64,000 bases of DNA from Podarcis raffonei (taxonomy: Eukaryota; Chordata; Lepidosauria; Squamata; Lacertidae), in the NCBI RefSeq assembly GCF_027172205.1, contig NC_070619.1, positions 2,738,001 through 2,802,000 on the forward strand, in the 5' to 3' direction. Within the stretch, counting starts at the first letter, position 1. Each line of letters starts with the position of its first letter. Made by a program: the position numbers and the translations under genes. A model generated the notes under the pieces. That model made no database searches. It had not been told where the DNA came from and worked only from the letters and a program-made list of their open reading frames with translations. Below are positions 38,085-48,938 of the stretch, piece after piece.

Positions 38085-38215
38085 CAGAATCGTAGAACTG
38101 TGGAGTCGAAAGGGTCCTCTTAGGGGATCATCTAGTCCAAGCCCACTTGCAATGCAGGAGCTGCAGCTTAAGAGTCCCTAAGAGATGGGCCACCCGACCT
38201 CTGCTTTAAGACCGC
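38085..38215 (-). mobile_element. CR1 LINE 3' end fragment (minus)
   Basis: AGAATCGTAGAACTGTGGAG, GGATCATCTAGTCCAAGCCC, GCAATGCAGGAGCTGC and GGGCCACCCGACCTCTGC are the reversed CR1 end. Lies in the 5' intron of SF3A2. The rest of 37804-38650 is unassigned. Confidence 0.65.
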
Positions 38216-38654
38216 CCCCCCCCGGCCAAGGACAAGCATGGGAATGAATGGGCCTGTTACTCGTATCCATTCGCTTCTGTGGTTTCGACTCCAGGTAGAA
38301 CTAACATCTGTATAAAAGTCTCTCTCTTCCTCGCTTTTAAAAATTTCTAGTCCTCATGACTGAAAAATAAAGCACTGTACAGATTCTGGGTCGCAGACTC
38401 TGGGTCTGAGGAGACTCGATGAAATGGGTGGACACTGACCCTCTAGAGGTCCCTATTTCGCATGGACAGCCCCGGATTTACAGAAGCCACCCTGGTTTCT
38501 GATTTGATCCCGGAATGTCCCGCTTTCCCTTAGGATGTCCCTATTTCCGTGGGAGAAATGTTGGAGGGTCTGGAGTTATGGGACCTTTGAGCCAAGGAGA
38601 TAAGTAACTAGACAACCTTCTGGAGACATCGAAAGGCAGCCCTGGATAGGGAAG

Positions 38655-38799
38655 TTTTAAAAATGTTTTGTTTTTATCTATGTTGGAAGTCTCTCAGAAT
38701 GGCTGGGGCAACCCAGTCAGACAGGTGGGGTATAATAATAATAATAATACTATCTTTATTGTCATTGCCCCCTCTCAGGGACAACGAAATTACTTATTA

Positions 38800-38853
<54 letters not shown>

Positions 38854-38855
38854 AA
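38655..38855. mobile_element. Two LINE 3' ends meeting, with (ATT)n run
   Basis: Left: GGCTGGGGCAACCCAGTCAGACAGGTGGGGTATAATAAT, sense end of the CR1/L2 family. Right: CTATCTTTATTGTCATTGCC, the reverse of an L2-like end (CAATGACAATAAAGATAG). An (ATT)n run fills 38800-38852. Confidence 0.55.
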
Positions 38856-38967
38856 TATAACCATAATAAATTGATGATGATGATGATGGGATGGGGCGTC
38901 CCTATTTTCACCGGAGAAACGCTGGAGGCTCTTCGGCCAAGGCTGGAAACCCTAATTAGCCAATATT

Positions 38968-39057
38968 CATAGCTACCAACGTTTCCCTTTTCTTAAGGGA
39001 AATTCCCTTGTTCCCAATAGGATTCCTCGCGAGAAAAGGGGAAAGCTGACAGCTATG
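38968..39057. mobile_element. Short hAT MITE with perfect 8-bp duplication
   Basis: CATAGCTACCAACGTTTCCC and GGGGAAAGCTGACAGCTATG are inverted ends of a 90-bp element. CCAATATT lies on both sides (38960-38967, 39058-39065). It abuts the SF3A2/PLEKHJ1 promoter. Confidence 0.8.
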
Positions 39058-39069
39058 CCAATATTGGGG

Positions 39070-39407
39070 GGCGCCCCTCCCCCCTACCTGCTTCGGCCGC
39101 CGCCGCCCCCTCCTCCTCCTCTTCCTCGGCCTTCGCTCTTCCCTCCTTCCTCCCTCGGAAGCCAAACGGAGCCGGCCCGCCGCGCCACAAGGAATGCACT
39201 TCCGGGTCATTCCTCCGCCGTCACCCGGAAGCCATGTCGGGGAAGGCAGGCCGGAAGCGAACGGGAAAGAAACTGCGCCTGCGCGGAAGGAGGCACTTCC
39301 GGCTCCTCCCGAAGGCCAGGGCGGAAGTAGAGCGGAAGTGGGAGGCTCGCGAGCCATAGAGCTGAGCGGGCCAGAAGGGCGGGGAGGAGGCGGCGGCGGC
39401 GGCGGCG
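39070..39407. promoter_or_regulatory. CpG-rich divergent promoter of SF3A2 and PLEKHJ1
   Basis: CpG-dense stretch between the two genes. ETS-type cores occur at 39198-39205 (ACTTCCGG), 39225-39231, 39251-39257, 39283-39289, 39295-39302 (ACTTCCGG), 39321-39328 and 39332-39339 (GCGGAAGT). TGCGCCTGCGCG (39274-39285) is one base from the NRF1 consensus. No TATA box. A donor at 39082-39087 on the minus strand ends a probable noncoding SF3A2 exon. This is the usual layout of a housekeeping promoter. Confidence 0.75.
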
Positions 39408-42400
39408 ATGCGGTACAACGAGCGGGAGCTGCTGTCTCTCTCCCGGCAGCCAGCCGAGAAGGCGGCCGAGGTCCTCATGCGCGCCCCGAAGAAGGGAAGC
39501 GGTGAGGAGGAGGAGGAGGCATGGAGGGGGGGAGGGGTGACGTCACGAGAGGAGACCACCGCGGCGTGACGTCACCAGGCGGGTTGGGTGACGTCACACC
39601 GGCCAGGGGGTGGGGGAGGAGGAAGAGGCGGTGGCGGCTCCCGTGGCGTCATCAGAGTTTATTGGGTTGGGGTGGTAGCAGAACTCCCAACCCCGGGGGT
39701 GGCTTGTCTCGTCCTCACTGAGGACTAGCACCTTTAACTGTTTGCAGGGGGTTGATCTGGATGACCCTCATGGCCCCTTCTAACTCTACCGTTCTATGAT
39801 TCTGTTGCTCCGGTTTTTTTATTTTGCTCGCTTGCCCAGAGGTGTTTCCATTCCCTCCTGTGTTCTGCTCTTACTGTCATCAACGTACAGTGGTACCTCG
39901 GGTTAAGTACTTAATTCGTTCTGGAGGTCCGTTCTTAACCTGAAGCTGTTCTTAACCTGAAGCACCACTTTAGCTAACGGGGCCTTCTGCTACTGCTGCA
40001 CCGCTGGAGCACAATTTCTGTTCTCATCCTGAAGCAAAGTTCTTAACCTGAAGCACTATTTCTAGGTTAGCGTCTGTAACCTGAAGCATATGTAACCCGA
40101 GGTACCACTGTATTGCGACGTCCTGTTCTGGATGCATCCGCTCAGATTCCTGCCTTGCGGGTGGTTGGGCGAGATGACCCTTGGTGGAGGGCTGAATTAG
40201 TAAAAATCACCAGTTGTGGGAACATCTGCCTTGAGGCTGCAGGAGCTCAACTTCGCTCTCCCAAACTTGGACATCGTAGAACTGTAGAGTTGGAAAGGAC
40301 GCCAAGAGTCACCTAGTCCAACCCTCCACAATGCAAGAATTGCAGAGCTACAAAAATACTGTATTTTCTCTCCTATAAGACGCACCCGACCATAAGACGC
40401 ACCTAGTTTTTAGGGGAGGAAAACAAGAAATAAGATGCCTCTTGCCCTCCTGGCTTCAGCGAAAGCAAGCCTCCTGGCTTTCCCCCCACCTCCCGCACAT
40501 AGCTGTCATCCGTCCCTTATTTGGCGGGAAACTCCCTTATCCCAGCTCTGTGTCCGGCTGCTGTCCCTTATGGATGATGTCCCTTAAATTTCCCGGGTTT
40601 CAAAGGAAGCAGCTCCTCTCCCTCCCTCCCTGCCGGCCAGGGAGGAGGGAGGCTCCAACTGTGTTGCTTGGCTGCGTTGCTCACCCAATAAGGAGTCTAA
40701 GAACGACTGGGGGGTGGTGCTTGCATGCCTTGTGCCCATCAAATCGGCCACGTTGCCTGGGGACTCGCCTTTGCTCAGCGCTTCCCAGCGGAGAGGTGAC
40801 GGTGGTTTTCCTTGCTGCATCCCCTTTGCCGGGTTGCTGCGCTGTGGGAACCACCGCTTGAGGCTTCGTTTGGCTGCTGGCTGGGCTTTCTGCCTTTGGC
40901 TCGGAGGGGCTCAGAAGTTGAACACGCCTGTGCCCCTTGGGAAATCCCTTATTTTGGCTGCTGATCCCTTATTTTCAAGGCTGCTGGTCCCTTATTTTCA
41001 ATTCTGTAAGTTGACAGCTATACTCCTGCAAGAGCCATGCGCTCTTTAAAGGGAGCACGGCTCTTGGGGGCTTTTCTGGGAGGTGGGGGGACAGAGTCGC
41101 ACACTCTGTCTCTTCCCTCACCTCCCACAAAAGCCAGGGATAGCCCAGCAAAGCCTCTGCAGGGCAGCGGGATGAAGGCTCAGCTAAACCAGAAGCTAGA
41201 ACAGCTAGAGGGAGCGCTGCGCAGCAATCCCTCTTGCTGTTCTGGCTTCTGGGATAGCCCGCGAAGCCTGCATTCGCTCCATAAGATGTACACTTACTTT
41301 TTAGGAGAGGAAAACTGTGTTTTATAGAACGAAAAATACGGTATGTGTCCAAGAGCTCTCAAACAACTCCCTCCATCTCGTTTTTCTCCACAGCCTTGAA
41401 GAAGCGTTTGGTGAAACTGGTCGTCAACTTTCTCTTCTACTTCCGAACAGATGAGGCCGAGGTATTTTTGCTCACTACTTGCAGGGGAAATTACCCACTA
41501 GCAACTTTGCCAGATATAATAATGATGTGAAGCCTGCTCAGGTTACTAGTCCTCAGGTGATGAGGTCCTCTGGCAAGTTGTGGCGGGTGGTAGGAGGATG
41601 ATGAGAAGGTAGTGCCTAAAATAAACTCTTATTTTTATTCTAATAAAGAGCTTGATCTTATTACAAGAGTCTGGCTCCTGGATCTAGTCCTGTTCTTGGA
41701 GAGCAACCAGAATAGGATTTTTTTTAGGAGGGGGTCCAGCAATCTCTAGATGTTCCCCAAACTCTCTCTAAACAACTTTGTTTTTATATGTCTATTTATT
41801 TGTTTTGCTTATTTAATAAAATTCATTTACCATTTGACTGTGTAGAAAAATCTAGAAAAATATATAAAGGGGTTGTCTCCAACACTGGCCGCCCTCTGAG
41901 TAAAACTACTGAAATGCACAAATAGGACCACCGGGGATCCATTGATTTCATTGAGTCTCCTCTTGAGTAGAACTTACTGCAAGACAAGACAAAAGGCGGC
42001 TTTTTACAAGGGTTTATCTGAGAATATATTAAGCCCTCTTAATTTTTCTTTAAGAAAGAAAAATCCTTGTGCACCTTTCAATTAAAAGCAGGGTTGGGAA
42101 TATACACAACGTAGTTACTTTTAAAAGCTTGAGCGAATGTGGAAAGTGATTAATTAATCTGTGTGTATGTCTCTTTCTCTCTCTCCAGCCTATCGGTGCT
42201 TTGCTGTTGGAACACTGCAGTATCAGCCAAGAAGAAGGCAAAATATTTTCCATTAGTGAGTCTTTGGGGTATTGAGGAGACAGACGGGAGGAAATGGGGT
42301 TTACTTTTCTGGGAGATTTTTCTTTATTTTTTCTCTTTTTTATTCAATTTTTTACAAATCGGTCACTAATCAAAGCAAATCTAACATTTTTCCAAATTGC

Positions 42401-45400
42401 TCTCTGAGATGTCTGTACCCATTTGGAACACATTCCCAGCTCACAAGTACCCCCTTTCCACCCACAGTATTCAGAGAGGTCACTCGGCCAAATGTACTTG
42501 GCACTAGATTTCAGGACAGCCAAAAGAAATTCTTCGCAGGCCAATTTGGAATTTGCTGCTGTGGGTCAGAGCGGTGACTGCTGGTTTTAAGATAGTCAAG
42601 TCAGTTTATTGTGTTTTAGCAGACATCCCATTAGATACATGAAAATGGTAATGGGAATAATAAGAACAAGAGACTGACATTTCTGCCCCTTCACCTTTAC
42701 CCCATACCCCTTTTAGGTTTATTAGCATGGATTTGTAGAGCCTTAGTGAGAAATTTAGATATTATGAAGGATGTATGCCTCTCTACATCAGGCAGCAAAA
42801 AACAAGACTTGTTTATCTTTGAAGATAGCTTTTGAAAGGGAGTGGATCATAGCTGTCAACCATCCCTTATTTGGCGGAAAAGTCCCTTATCCCAGCGCCA
42901 TGTCCTGCTGCTGCCCCTTATTGATGATGTCCCTTAAATTTCCCGGGTTTCAAAGGAAGCAGCTCCTCTCCCTCTCTCCCTGCCGGCCAGGGAGGAGGGA
43001 GGCTCCAACTGTGTTGCTTGGCTGCGTTGCTCACCCAATAAGGAGTCTAAGAACGACCTGGGGGTGGAGCTTGCATGCCTTGTGCCGATCAAATCAGCCG
43101 TGTTGCCTGGGGACTCGCCTTTGCTCAGCGCTTCCCAGCGGAGAGGTGACGGTGGTTTTCCTTGCTGCATCCCCTTTGCCGGGTTGCTGCGCTGTGGGAA
43201 CCACCGCTTGAGGCTTCGTTTGGCTGCTGGCTGGGCTTTCTGCCTTTGGCTCGGAGGGGCTCAGCAGTCGAACATACATGTGCTTGGAAAATCCCTTATT
43301 TTGGCTGCTGATCCCTTATTTTCCATGGCTGCTGGTCCCTTATTTTCAAATCTGTAAGTTGACAGGTATGGATTGGATATGTACCTCACAGCAGCTGAAG
43401 TGATAAACTTAATCCAGTGACACCAGCTTTTCAAAGTCTGATAGTCATTGGCACTTCCAGGGTCCCCTTGCCACCCTCTTAGGACTCCCCACCCAGGGAA
43501 AGCACTGCCCATTTTGGGAACCACTGCTCTCAAGGGACTGGCTGGGGCAATCCAGTGTTTCAGACTCTGAAGGCATAAAGGGGACAGATAATGAGCAGTT
43601 TGAAGGAGGCTGGGAGGCAAAGCAGGGAGCCCAAAAGCTCGCGTCCCAAGCAGACATGGTGCAAGAAGATCTTCCAAGCTCTGAAAAATCGATTTCATAT
43701 GTTTCAATGCTGCTTTTCATTCCAGTGAATCGCAAAGCAGCTTCAGACCATAAATAACAGTAACACAAGAGAACACCACAAGCAGAGCACAAATCAAATA
43801 GAATAATGAACAAATCACCAGTAAAACAATTACAAACCACCATTAGAATAATGAACAAATCATCAGTAAAAACCATTGCAAATCATTGTTAAAACAATCC
43901 TTGAAATGCAGTTTCAGTTTCTTACGGTCGTAGACCTGCATTTTAAAAAGAGCTAAAATGCAAAATTGTAAAAGCAAGATACGATCATTATAAAAACAAG
44001 CCAGAATAAGAGCAGGGAGACAAGAGTTATAACTATTGCTAAAGTGATCCAGGTGTAGACTGGGGAAGAAGAGTCGTGTGTCTGAAAGAGGAGATTTCAT
44101 AAATGGAATAGTAATAGTCCCTCTATAGGGCATGTTAACATAAATGTAATCTTATGTATTGCATTTTGAAAAGGCCTAATAAAAGAGGCAGAATAAATCC
44201 TGCATTACCTTTTCTAGATTCAGGTAGGTAGCCGTGTTGGTCTGACGCAGTCGAAATAAATTAAAAAATTGTCCAGTAGCACCTTAGAGACCAACTAAGT
44301 TTGTTCTGGGTATAAGCATATGGAAGCTTATACCCAGAACAAACTTAGTTGGACTCTAAGGATATAGGTGGCACTGTGGGTTAAACGACAGAGCATAGGG
44401 CTTGCCGATCAGAAGGTCGGCGGTTCGAATCCCCACGACGGGGTGAGCTCCCGTTGCTCGGTCCCTGCTCCTGCCAACCTAGCAGTTCGAAAGCACATCA
44501 AAGTGCAAGTAGATAAATAGGCACCGCTCCAGCGGGAAGGTAAACAGCGTTTTCGTGCGCTGCTCTGGTTTGCCAGAAGCGGCTTAGTCATGGTGGCCAC
44601 ATGACCCAGAAGCTGTAGGCTGGCTCCCTCGGCCAATAAAGCGAGATGAGCACCGCAACCCCAGAGTCGTCCGCGACTGGACCTAACAGTCAGGGTCCCT
44701 TTACCTTAAGGTGCTACTGGACAATTTTTTAATTTTTGCATTACCTGTGTAAAACAACAACAACCCACTGAGAGGTAAATTAGGCTAAGAGATCCTGACT
44801 TGCCTCCCTCTGTCTTGGGAGGGTCATGTTTGAGCTGTTTTCCCACATGAGCTGTACTGCCCTTGTGCTTTGCCATAACCCTTGTCCAACAATCATAATT
44901 TTATTAAAGTTCAGTAGATAATGAGTCGTAAGGCTGATGGCTCGGCGTCTCCGTTTGCAGGTTTCCTCGAAGAACCCGAGAGAAAGTACTTCTTCGAATG
45001 TGATACAGAGGAGCAGTGTTTGGAGTGGGTCGAGGTTCTCCAGAGGGCGAGGTGAGGCCTGACGGTCAGCTAGGTGTTGGGGATCCCTTCTTCCCCATTT
45101 TTTCAAGGGGGTGGGGACCATGTCTGCCAGCCCAGAAGGGACAGAGCGCAGGCTGCTTGGATCTCTGCGCAGCGCCCAGGGGAAGCCAGCCTTCCTACTT
45201 CCCTTCCTTGGAGGTTTTTAAACAGAGCTTGGATGGCATTATCTGCCATGGCTGCTTTAGCTGAGATTCCTGCATTGCAGGGGGTGGGGCTGGATGACCC
45301 TCGGGGTTCCATCCAACCCTACAATTCCATTATTCGACTTGAATCCTCGCTGCAGGTAAGAGCAGAGGCCCATGAGCACCGCATGCCGGTGGTGGGCGGG

Positions 45401-45796
45401 GACAGAGTCAAGAGTGGGTGGAGCTACACATGTAAAGTTTGCCCTCTCCGCAGGTTAGTTTGAACATCTCCCCCCCCCTTCCATCCAGACACGATCAGAG
45501 TTCGGTGGTGCACCCTGTCCATCTGGCTGGGTTGCCCCAGCCACTCTGGGCAGCTTCCAACATATGATAACACAGTAAGACATCAAACGTTTAAAACTTC
45601 CCAATATAGGGCTAGTTACAGATAGGTAGCCGTGTTGGTCTGCCATAGTCAAAACAAAAAAATTTTTTTCCTTCCAGTAGCACCTTAAAGACCAACTAAG
45701 CTAGTTCTTGGTATAAGCTTTCGTGTGCATGCACGAAAAAGCATGCATGTTTTTTCAATATAGGACTGTCTTCTGAAAGGCAGGTAGTTGCTTCTC

Positions 45797-45849
<53 letters not shown>

Positions 45850-48800
45850 TTATTTATACCCTGCCCTCCCCGGCCAGAGCCCAGTTCAGGGTGGCTACAC
45901 CAGTAAAATTACAGTAAAAACATAATAAGGAAAAAATGAAAAAATAATAATTTAAAATGCAGCCTCATTTTAAAAGTAGCCCATAGATCAAGACCATAAG
46001 GGGAGGGAAACATAAGGGTCAGACTAAGTCCAAACCAAAGGCCAGGCGGAACAGGCCCTGTGGAAAGATGTCAAGTCCCGCAGGGCCCTGGTCTCTTGGG
46101 ACAGAGCGTTCCACCACGTCGGGGCCAGTACTGAAAAGGCCCTGGCCCTAGTTGAGACCAATCTAACCACCTTGCGACCTGGGACCTCCAAAATGTTGTC
46201 ATTTGTGGACCTTAAGGTCCTCCGCGGGGCATACCAGGAGAGGCGGTCCCATAAGTCCTTGTCATAGAGTTGCCATACGTCCGGAACCCCCTGGACATAT
46301 CCGGAATACTGCAGTTGGAAGCAGTGTTCGGGCAGAAATCCGGACATATCGCAGCCCATGTCGGCAGTGTCAATTTTGGCGATTTTCGTTAAAATTAGCA
46401 CCCAAACTTTTTCTTTTTTTTTTTTTTTGCAAATTGTCTCAACAACTTTGGGCAAAAAACCTTTTCTGTCCAGATTTTCAGTGTTTGAAGATCCTCTGCC
46501 TGGTTCCCTGTAACTTCTCGCAGTGAGGGAACCGACAGAAGGAGGAGGACCTCTATGTCTGGGCTGGACGATGGGGGTGGAGACGCTCCTTCAGGTATAC
46601 CGGGCTGAGGCCGCTTAGGGCCTTGAAGGTCAGCACCAACGTACTGGGAGCCAACATAGGTCTTGCAGGACCGGTGTTATATGGTCCCGACAGCCAGTCC
46701 CAGACACCAGTTTAGCTGCTGCATTCTGGATTAGTGGTCATTTCCGAGTCACCTTCCAAGGTAGCCCCACGGAGAGCACATGGCAGTAGTCCAAGCGGGA
46801 GATAACCAAGGCATGTACCCCTCTGGTGAGACAGTCTGCGGGCTGGGAGGGTCTCAGACGGAGCTGGTAGACAGCCATCCTGGATGCAGAATTGACCTGT
46901 GCCTCAATGGACAGTGGTGAGTCCAAAATGAAGGTCTCAAGGAGGGCCACATGGAGAAGTTTGGAGGGCCAGAGGCTCCTCATCGCTGAGGCAGAGCCTT
47001 AAAGAGCCCCCCACCACCACCACCTTTGAATACTCAAAGCTGTTGGCTTATCAGCTGCAAAACCACAACCGCAAATCCCAGAAGTGTTGGATCAGCTCCT
47101 CTGGGGTTGTTTTGTGTGTTTTTTTAATTAATTTTTATTCAAATTTCCAATAACCATTCCAATTATAATTTAACATCCAATTTAACTTATACATCTTTTA
47201 GACTTCCATCAGCCTATCTGACAATTTTCATATTTATCACAACTTCTCACATTCCTAAAATTTATGTTGCACTTTAACAATCCTTATTTTATCTTCTCCT
47301 TTAAGCGACATTCCTATCTATTCTTTTCACAGAGCTTCCTGAAATCCAACAAGCGTTATTTCCTGATCACACACATACTCTGTAAATTTATTCCAGTCCT
47401 CGGTGAATCTCTGATCGCGTTGGTTTCGAATTTTTCCCGTTAATTTGTCCATTTCTGCATATTCCATCAATTTCATTCTCCATTCTTCCCTCGTTGGCAT
47501 TTCTTCCTGTTTCCATTTTTGGGCCAACAGGATTCTGGCTGCTGTAACTGCATATCTAAATAACTTCACATCTTTCTTTTCAACATCATTCCCTAATATA
47601 CCTAGTAACAATGCTTCTGGTTTCTTAACAAAGGTATATCTGAACATTTTTTTCATCTCATTATAAATCATTTCCCAAAAGCATTTCACTTTCTTACATT
47701 CCCACCACATGTGATAAAATGTTCCTTCTTTCTCTTGACATTTCCAACATTTATTACTAACTTTAAACATCTTTCCAAGTTTCACTGGAGTTATATACCA
47801 TCTATATATCATTTTCATAACATTTTCTTTTATCGTAGTACATGCGGTGAATTTCATTCCCTCTTTCCATAATTTAATCCACTCCTCTAATTGTATGTTA
47901 TAACCAAGGGGTTGTTTTGGGGCGGATGTTCTCTAGAAATGTTCTCTAGAAATCTGGTTCTGCTGCCTCCGCCCTTCACGGTCGGATCCGTTCTTCTGCC
48001 AACAGCTACGAGTTCATGAGGAGCAGCTTGGTCTTCTATCGGAACGAGATCCTGAAGATGACAGGAAAGGTGAGTAGCTCCTGGGCTGGAAAGCAGGTGA
48101 GGGGGCTCACCCAGAGAGCAGGAAGTAACGGCCGGGACGAGGAGGTGCAGTTTCAGCCCTGGGTCATCCCGTGATTTTGTTACATTTTACTCCGAGAAGA
48201 CCCATTCATCCTAAATAGAACCCAGTGCCAGGGACATGGGTGGTGCTGTGGTCTAAACCACAGAGCCTAGGGCTTGCCAATCAGAAGGTCGGCGGTTCGA
48301 ATCCCCGCAACGGAGTGAGCTCCCGTTGCTCTGTCCCTGCTCCTGCCAACCTAGCAGTTCGAAAGCACGTCAAAGTGCAAGTAGATCAATAGGTACCGCT
48401 CCGGTGGGAAGGTAAACGGCGTTTCCGTGCGCTGTTCTGGTTCGCCAGAAGCGGCTTAGTCCTGCTGGCCACATGACCCGGAAGCTGTACGCCGGCTCCC
48501 TCGGCCAATAAAGCGAGATGAGAGCCGCAACCCCAGAGTCGTCATGACTGGACCTAATGGTCAGGGGTCCCTTTACCTTTTAAGGCAGATGTGTGTATAC
48601 AAATGGTTTTTTAAAACGATGTGATCCCATTGGGATCCCAAAATGAAATGTTGGGAAGCGCCTAGAAATATGATGCCAACTTGCCTGCGGCTGCTCCAGG
48701 GTTTCAGATGCAGGGAGAGCGGGAGAATTCCCAGCCCTGCCAGGGGTTGAACCCGACCCCTTCTGCATGCTGGGCACCTGGTCTGCCACAGAGCTATGGA

Positions 48801-48938
48801 CTCGTATACCCCACCCTTTCAAATTTAGCACCTCCAGACATCCAGCCCTCAAAGCCTCTCCTTTCGCCACAGGACCCCCTGGAGCAGTACGGCATCTCAG
48901 GGGAAGCCCGCTTCCAGCTGGGCGCACGGAAGGTATAA
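39408..48938 (+). CDS. PLEKHJ1: Pleckstrin homology domain-containing family J member 1, complete
   Basis: Six exons join in phase: 39408-39501, 41394-41461, 42189-42255, 44961-45051, 48006-48069 and 48873-48938. The product is 149 residues, the same length as human. It begins MRYNERELLSLSRQPAEKAA and ends DPLEQYGISGEARFQLGARK, both close to human PLEKHJ1. The body is one PH domain (LKKRLVKLVVNFLFYFRTDE, ERKYFFECDTEEQCLEWVEV with its C-terminal helix Trp). The human protein is described mainly as a small PH-domain protein (GNRPX) with a poorly known lipid-binding or trafficking role. Introns are packed with repeats, including two near-identical hAT copies. It shares its promoter with SF3A2. 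Confidence 0.96.
39740..39805 (+). mobile_element. CR1 LINE 3' tail
   Basis: GGGGGTTGATCTGGATGACC and CGTTCTATGATTCTG: the terminal CR1 segment only. Confidence 0.6.
39886..40112. mobile_element. Mariner-like MITE (CAGTGGTACCTCGGGTTA family)
   Basis: TA-flanked with ends CAGTGGTACCTCGGGTTAAG and ATGTAACCCGAGGTACCACTG. Opposite orientation to the copies at 15198 and 27096. PLEKHJ1 intron 1. Confidence 0.85.
40270..40350 (-). mobile_element. CR1 LINE 3' tail (minus)
   Basis: ATCGTAGAACTGTAGAGTTGG and CCAACCCTCCACAATGCAAG are the reversed CR1 end. Confidence 0.55.
40357..41343. mobile_element. TA-flanked MITE (CCGTATTTTTCGCTC family) with nested hAT
   Basis: Ends CTGTATTTTCTCTCCTATAAG and TTTTATAGAACGAAAAATACGG. 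The core has the inverted block GAAGC...AGAACAGC / GCTGTTCTGGCTTC, shared with 59172-59435. A 525-bp hAT element is inserted in the left part. Confidence 0.75.
40498..41022. mobile_element. hAT element, copy A, PLEKHJ1 intron 1
   Basis: Inverted ends CATAGCTGTCATCCGTCCC and TGTAAGTTGACAGCTAT, with repeated TCCCTTATTT motifs near both ends. The flanking 8-mers CTCCCGCA and CTCCTGCA differ by one base. No transposase frame. Nearly identical to 42848-43370 over its centre. Confidence 0.8.
41462..42188 (+). other. PLEKHJ1 intron 2
   Basis: AT-rich intron without a recognised gene. 41850-41970 (CACTGGCCGCCCTCTGAGTA, TTACTGCAAGAC) looks like an old unassigned repeat. Confidence 0.4.
42848..43370. 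mobile_element. hAT element, copy B, PLEKHJ1 intron 3
   Basis: Ends CATAGCTGTCAACCATCCC and TAAGTTGACAGGTATG. Flanking 8-mers GAGTGGAT (42840-42847) and GATTGGAT (43371-43378) differ by one base. The central ~380 bases (from AAATTTCCCGGGTTTCAAAG on) match copy A with only a few differences. Confidence 0.82.
43390..44210. other. PLEKHJ1 intron 3 stretch
   Basis: 43390-43530 (CTTTTCAAAGTCTGATAGTC, TTTTGGGAACCACTGCTCTC) resembles the right half of the hAT at 30906. The remainder is AT-rich with short local duplications (GAATAATGAACAAATCA twice) and no gene. Confidence 0.4.
44215..44745. repeat. Palindromic GTAGCCGTGTTGGTCTG repeat split by a SINE
   Basis: After GTAGCCGTGTTGGTCTGACG, the left arm AAAAAATTGTCCAGTAGCACC...CTAAGTTTGTTCTGGGTATAAGC is mirrored by GCTTATACCCAGAACAAACTTAG and, beyond the SINE, GGTGCTACTGGACAATTTTTT. 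This motif family is widespread in reptiles and birds and may derive from Penelope-like elements. The fold-back form is clear; the class is not. Confidence 0.6.
44364..44705 (+). repeat. Sauria-type SINE inside a palindrome arm
   Basis: Complete copy (GATATAGGTGGCACTGTGGG to GGGTCCCTTTACC) with TCTAAGG / CTTAAGG at its borders. It separates the two parts of the right palindrome arm. Confidence 0.85.
45180..45335 (+). mobile_element. CR1 LINE 3' end
   Basis: CCTTGGAGGTTTTTAAACAGA, GAGATTCCTGCATTGCAGGG and a CCAACCCTACAATTCCATTATTC end. PLEKHJ1 intron 4. Confidence 0.75.
45500..46945 (-). mobile_element. CR1/L2-type LINE 3' end (minus) with three nested insertions
   Basis: The host pieces are 45515-45611 (CCATCTGGCTGGGTTGCCCC), 45757-45798 and 46488-46930 (CTCTGCCTGGTTCCCTGTAAC, GGTAGCCCCACGGAGAGCAC; minus frame with DSPLSIEAQVNSASRMAVYQ). 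Inserted are a GTAGCCGTGTTGGTCTG repeat (45612-45756), a CR1/L3-type LINE end (45799-46263) and an unassigned repeat starting GAGTTGCCATACGTCCGGAA (46264-46487). 46945-47100 is unassigned. Confidence 0.65.
45799..46263 (-). mobile_element. CR1/L3-type LINE 3' end (minus) with (AAT)n
   Basis: An (AAT)n run (45799-45849) then CCCTGCCCTCCCCGGCCAGAG. The minus frame reads VRLVSTRARAFSVLAPTWWN and SWYAPRRTLRSTNDN, the ORF2 end of the CR1/L3 group. Nested in the LINE above. Confidence 0.72.
47115..47907 (-). mobile_element. 5'-truncated L1 (minus) with 12-bp target duplication
   Basis: GGGGTTGTTTTG occurs at 47103-47114 and 47908-47919. The minus-strand frame (47327-47857, ~176 codons open) reads MKFTACTTIKENVMKMIYRW, CWKCQEKEGTFYHMWWECKK (zinc knuckle) and RFTEDWNKFTEYVCDQEITL. 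The plus-strand T-rich start is the reversed poly(A). About 100 bp upstream of PLEKHJ1 exon 5. Confidence 0.9.
48231..48583 (+). repeat. Sauria-type SINE in PLEKHJ1 intron 5
   Basis: Full-length copy (GGGACATGGGTGGTGCTGTG to GGTCCCTTTACCTTTT). Confidence 0.87.
48664..48800 (-). repeat. tRNA-Ala-like SINE (minus)
   Basis: On the minus strand: CATAGCTCTGTGGCAGACCAG, CATGCAGAAGGGGTCGGG, GTTCAACCCCTGGCAGGGC, ending near CTGGAGCAGCCGCAGGCAAG. It sits ~70 bp before PLEKHJ1 exon 6. Confidence 0.6.
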
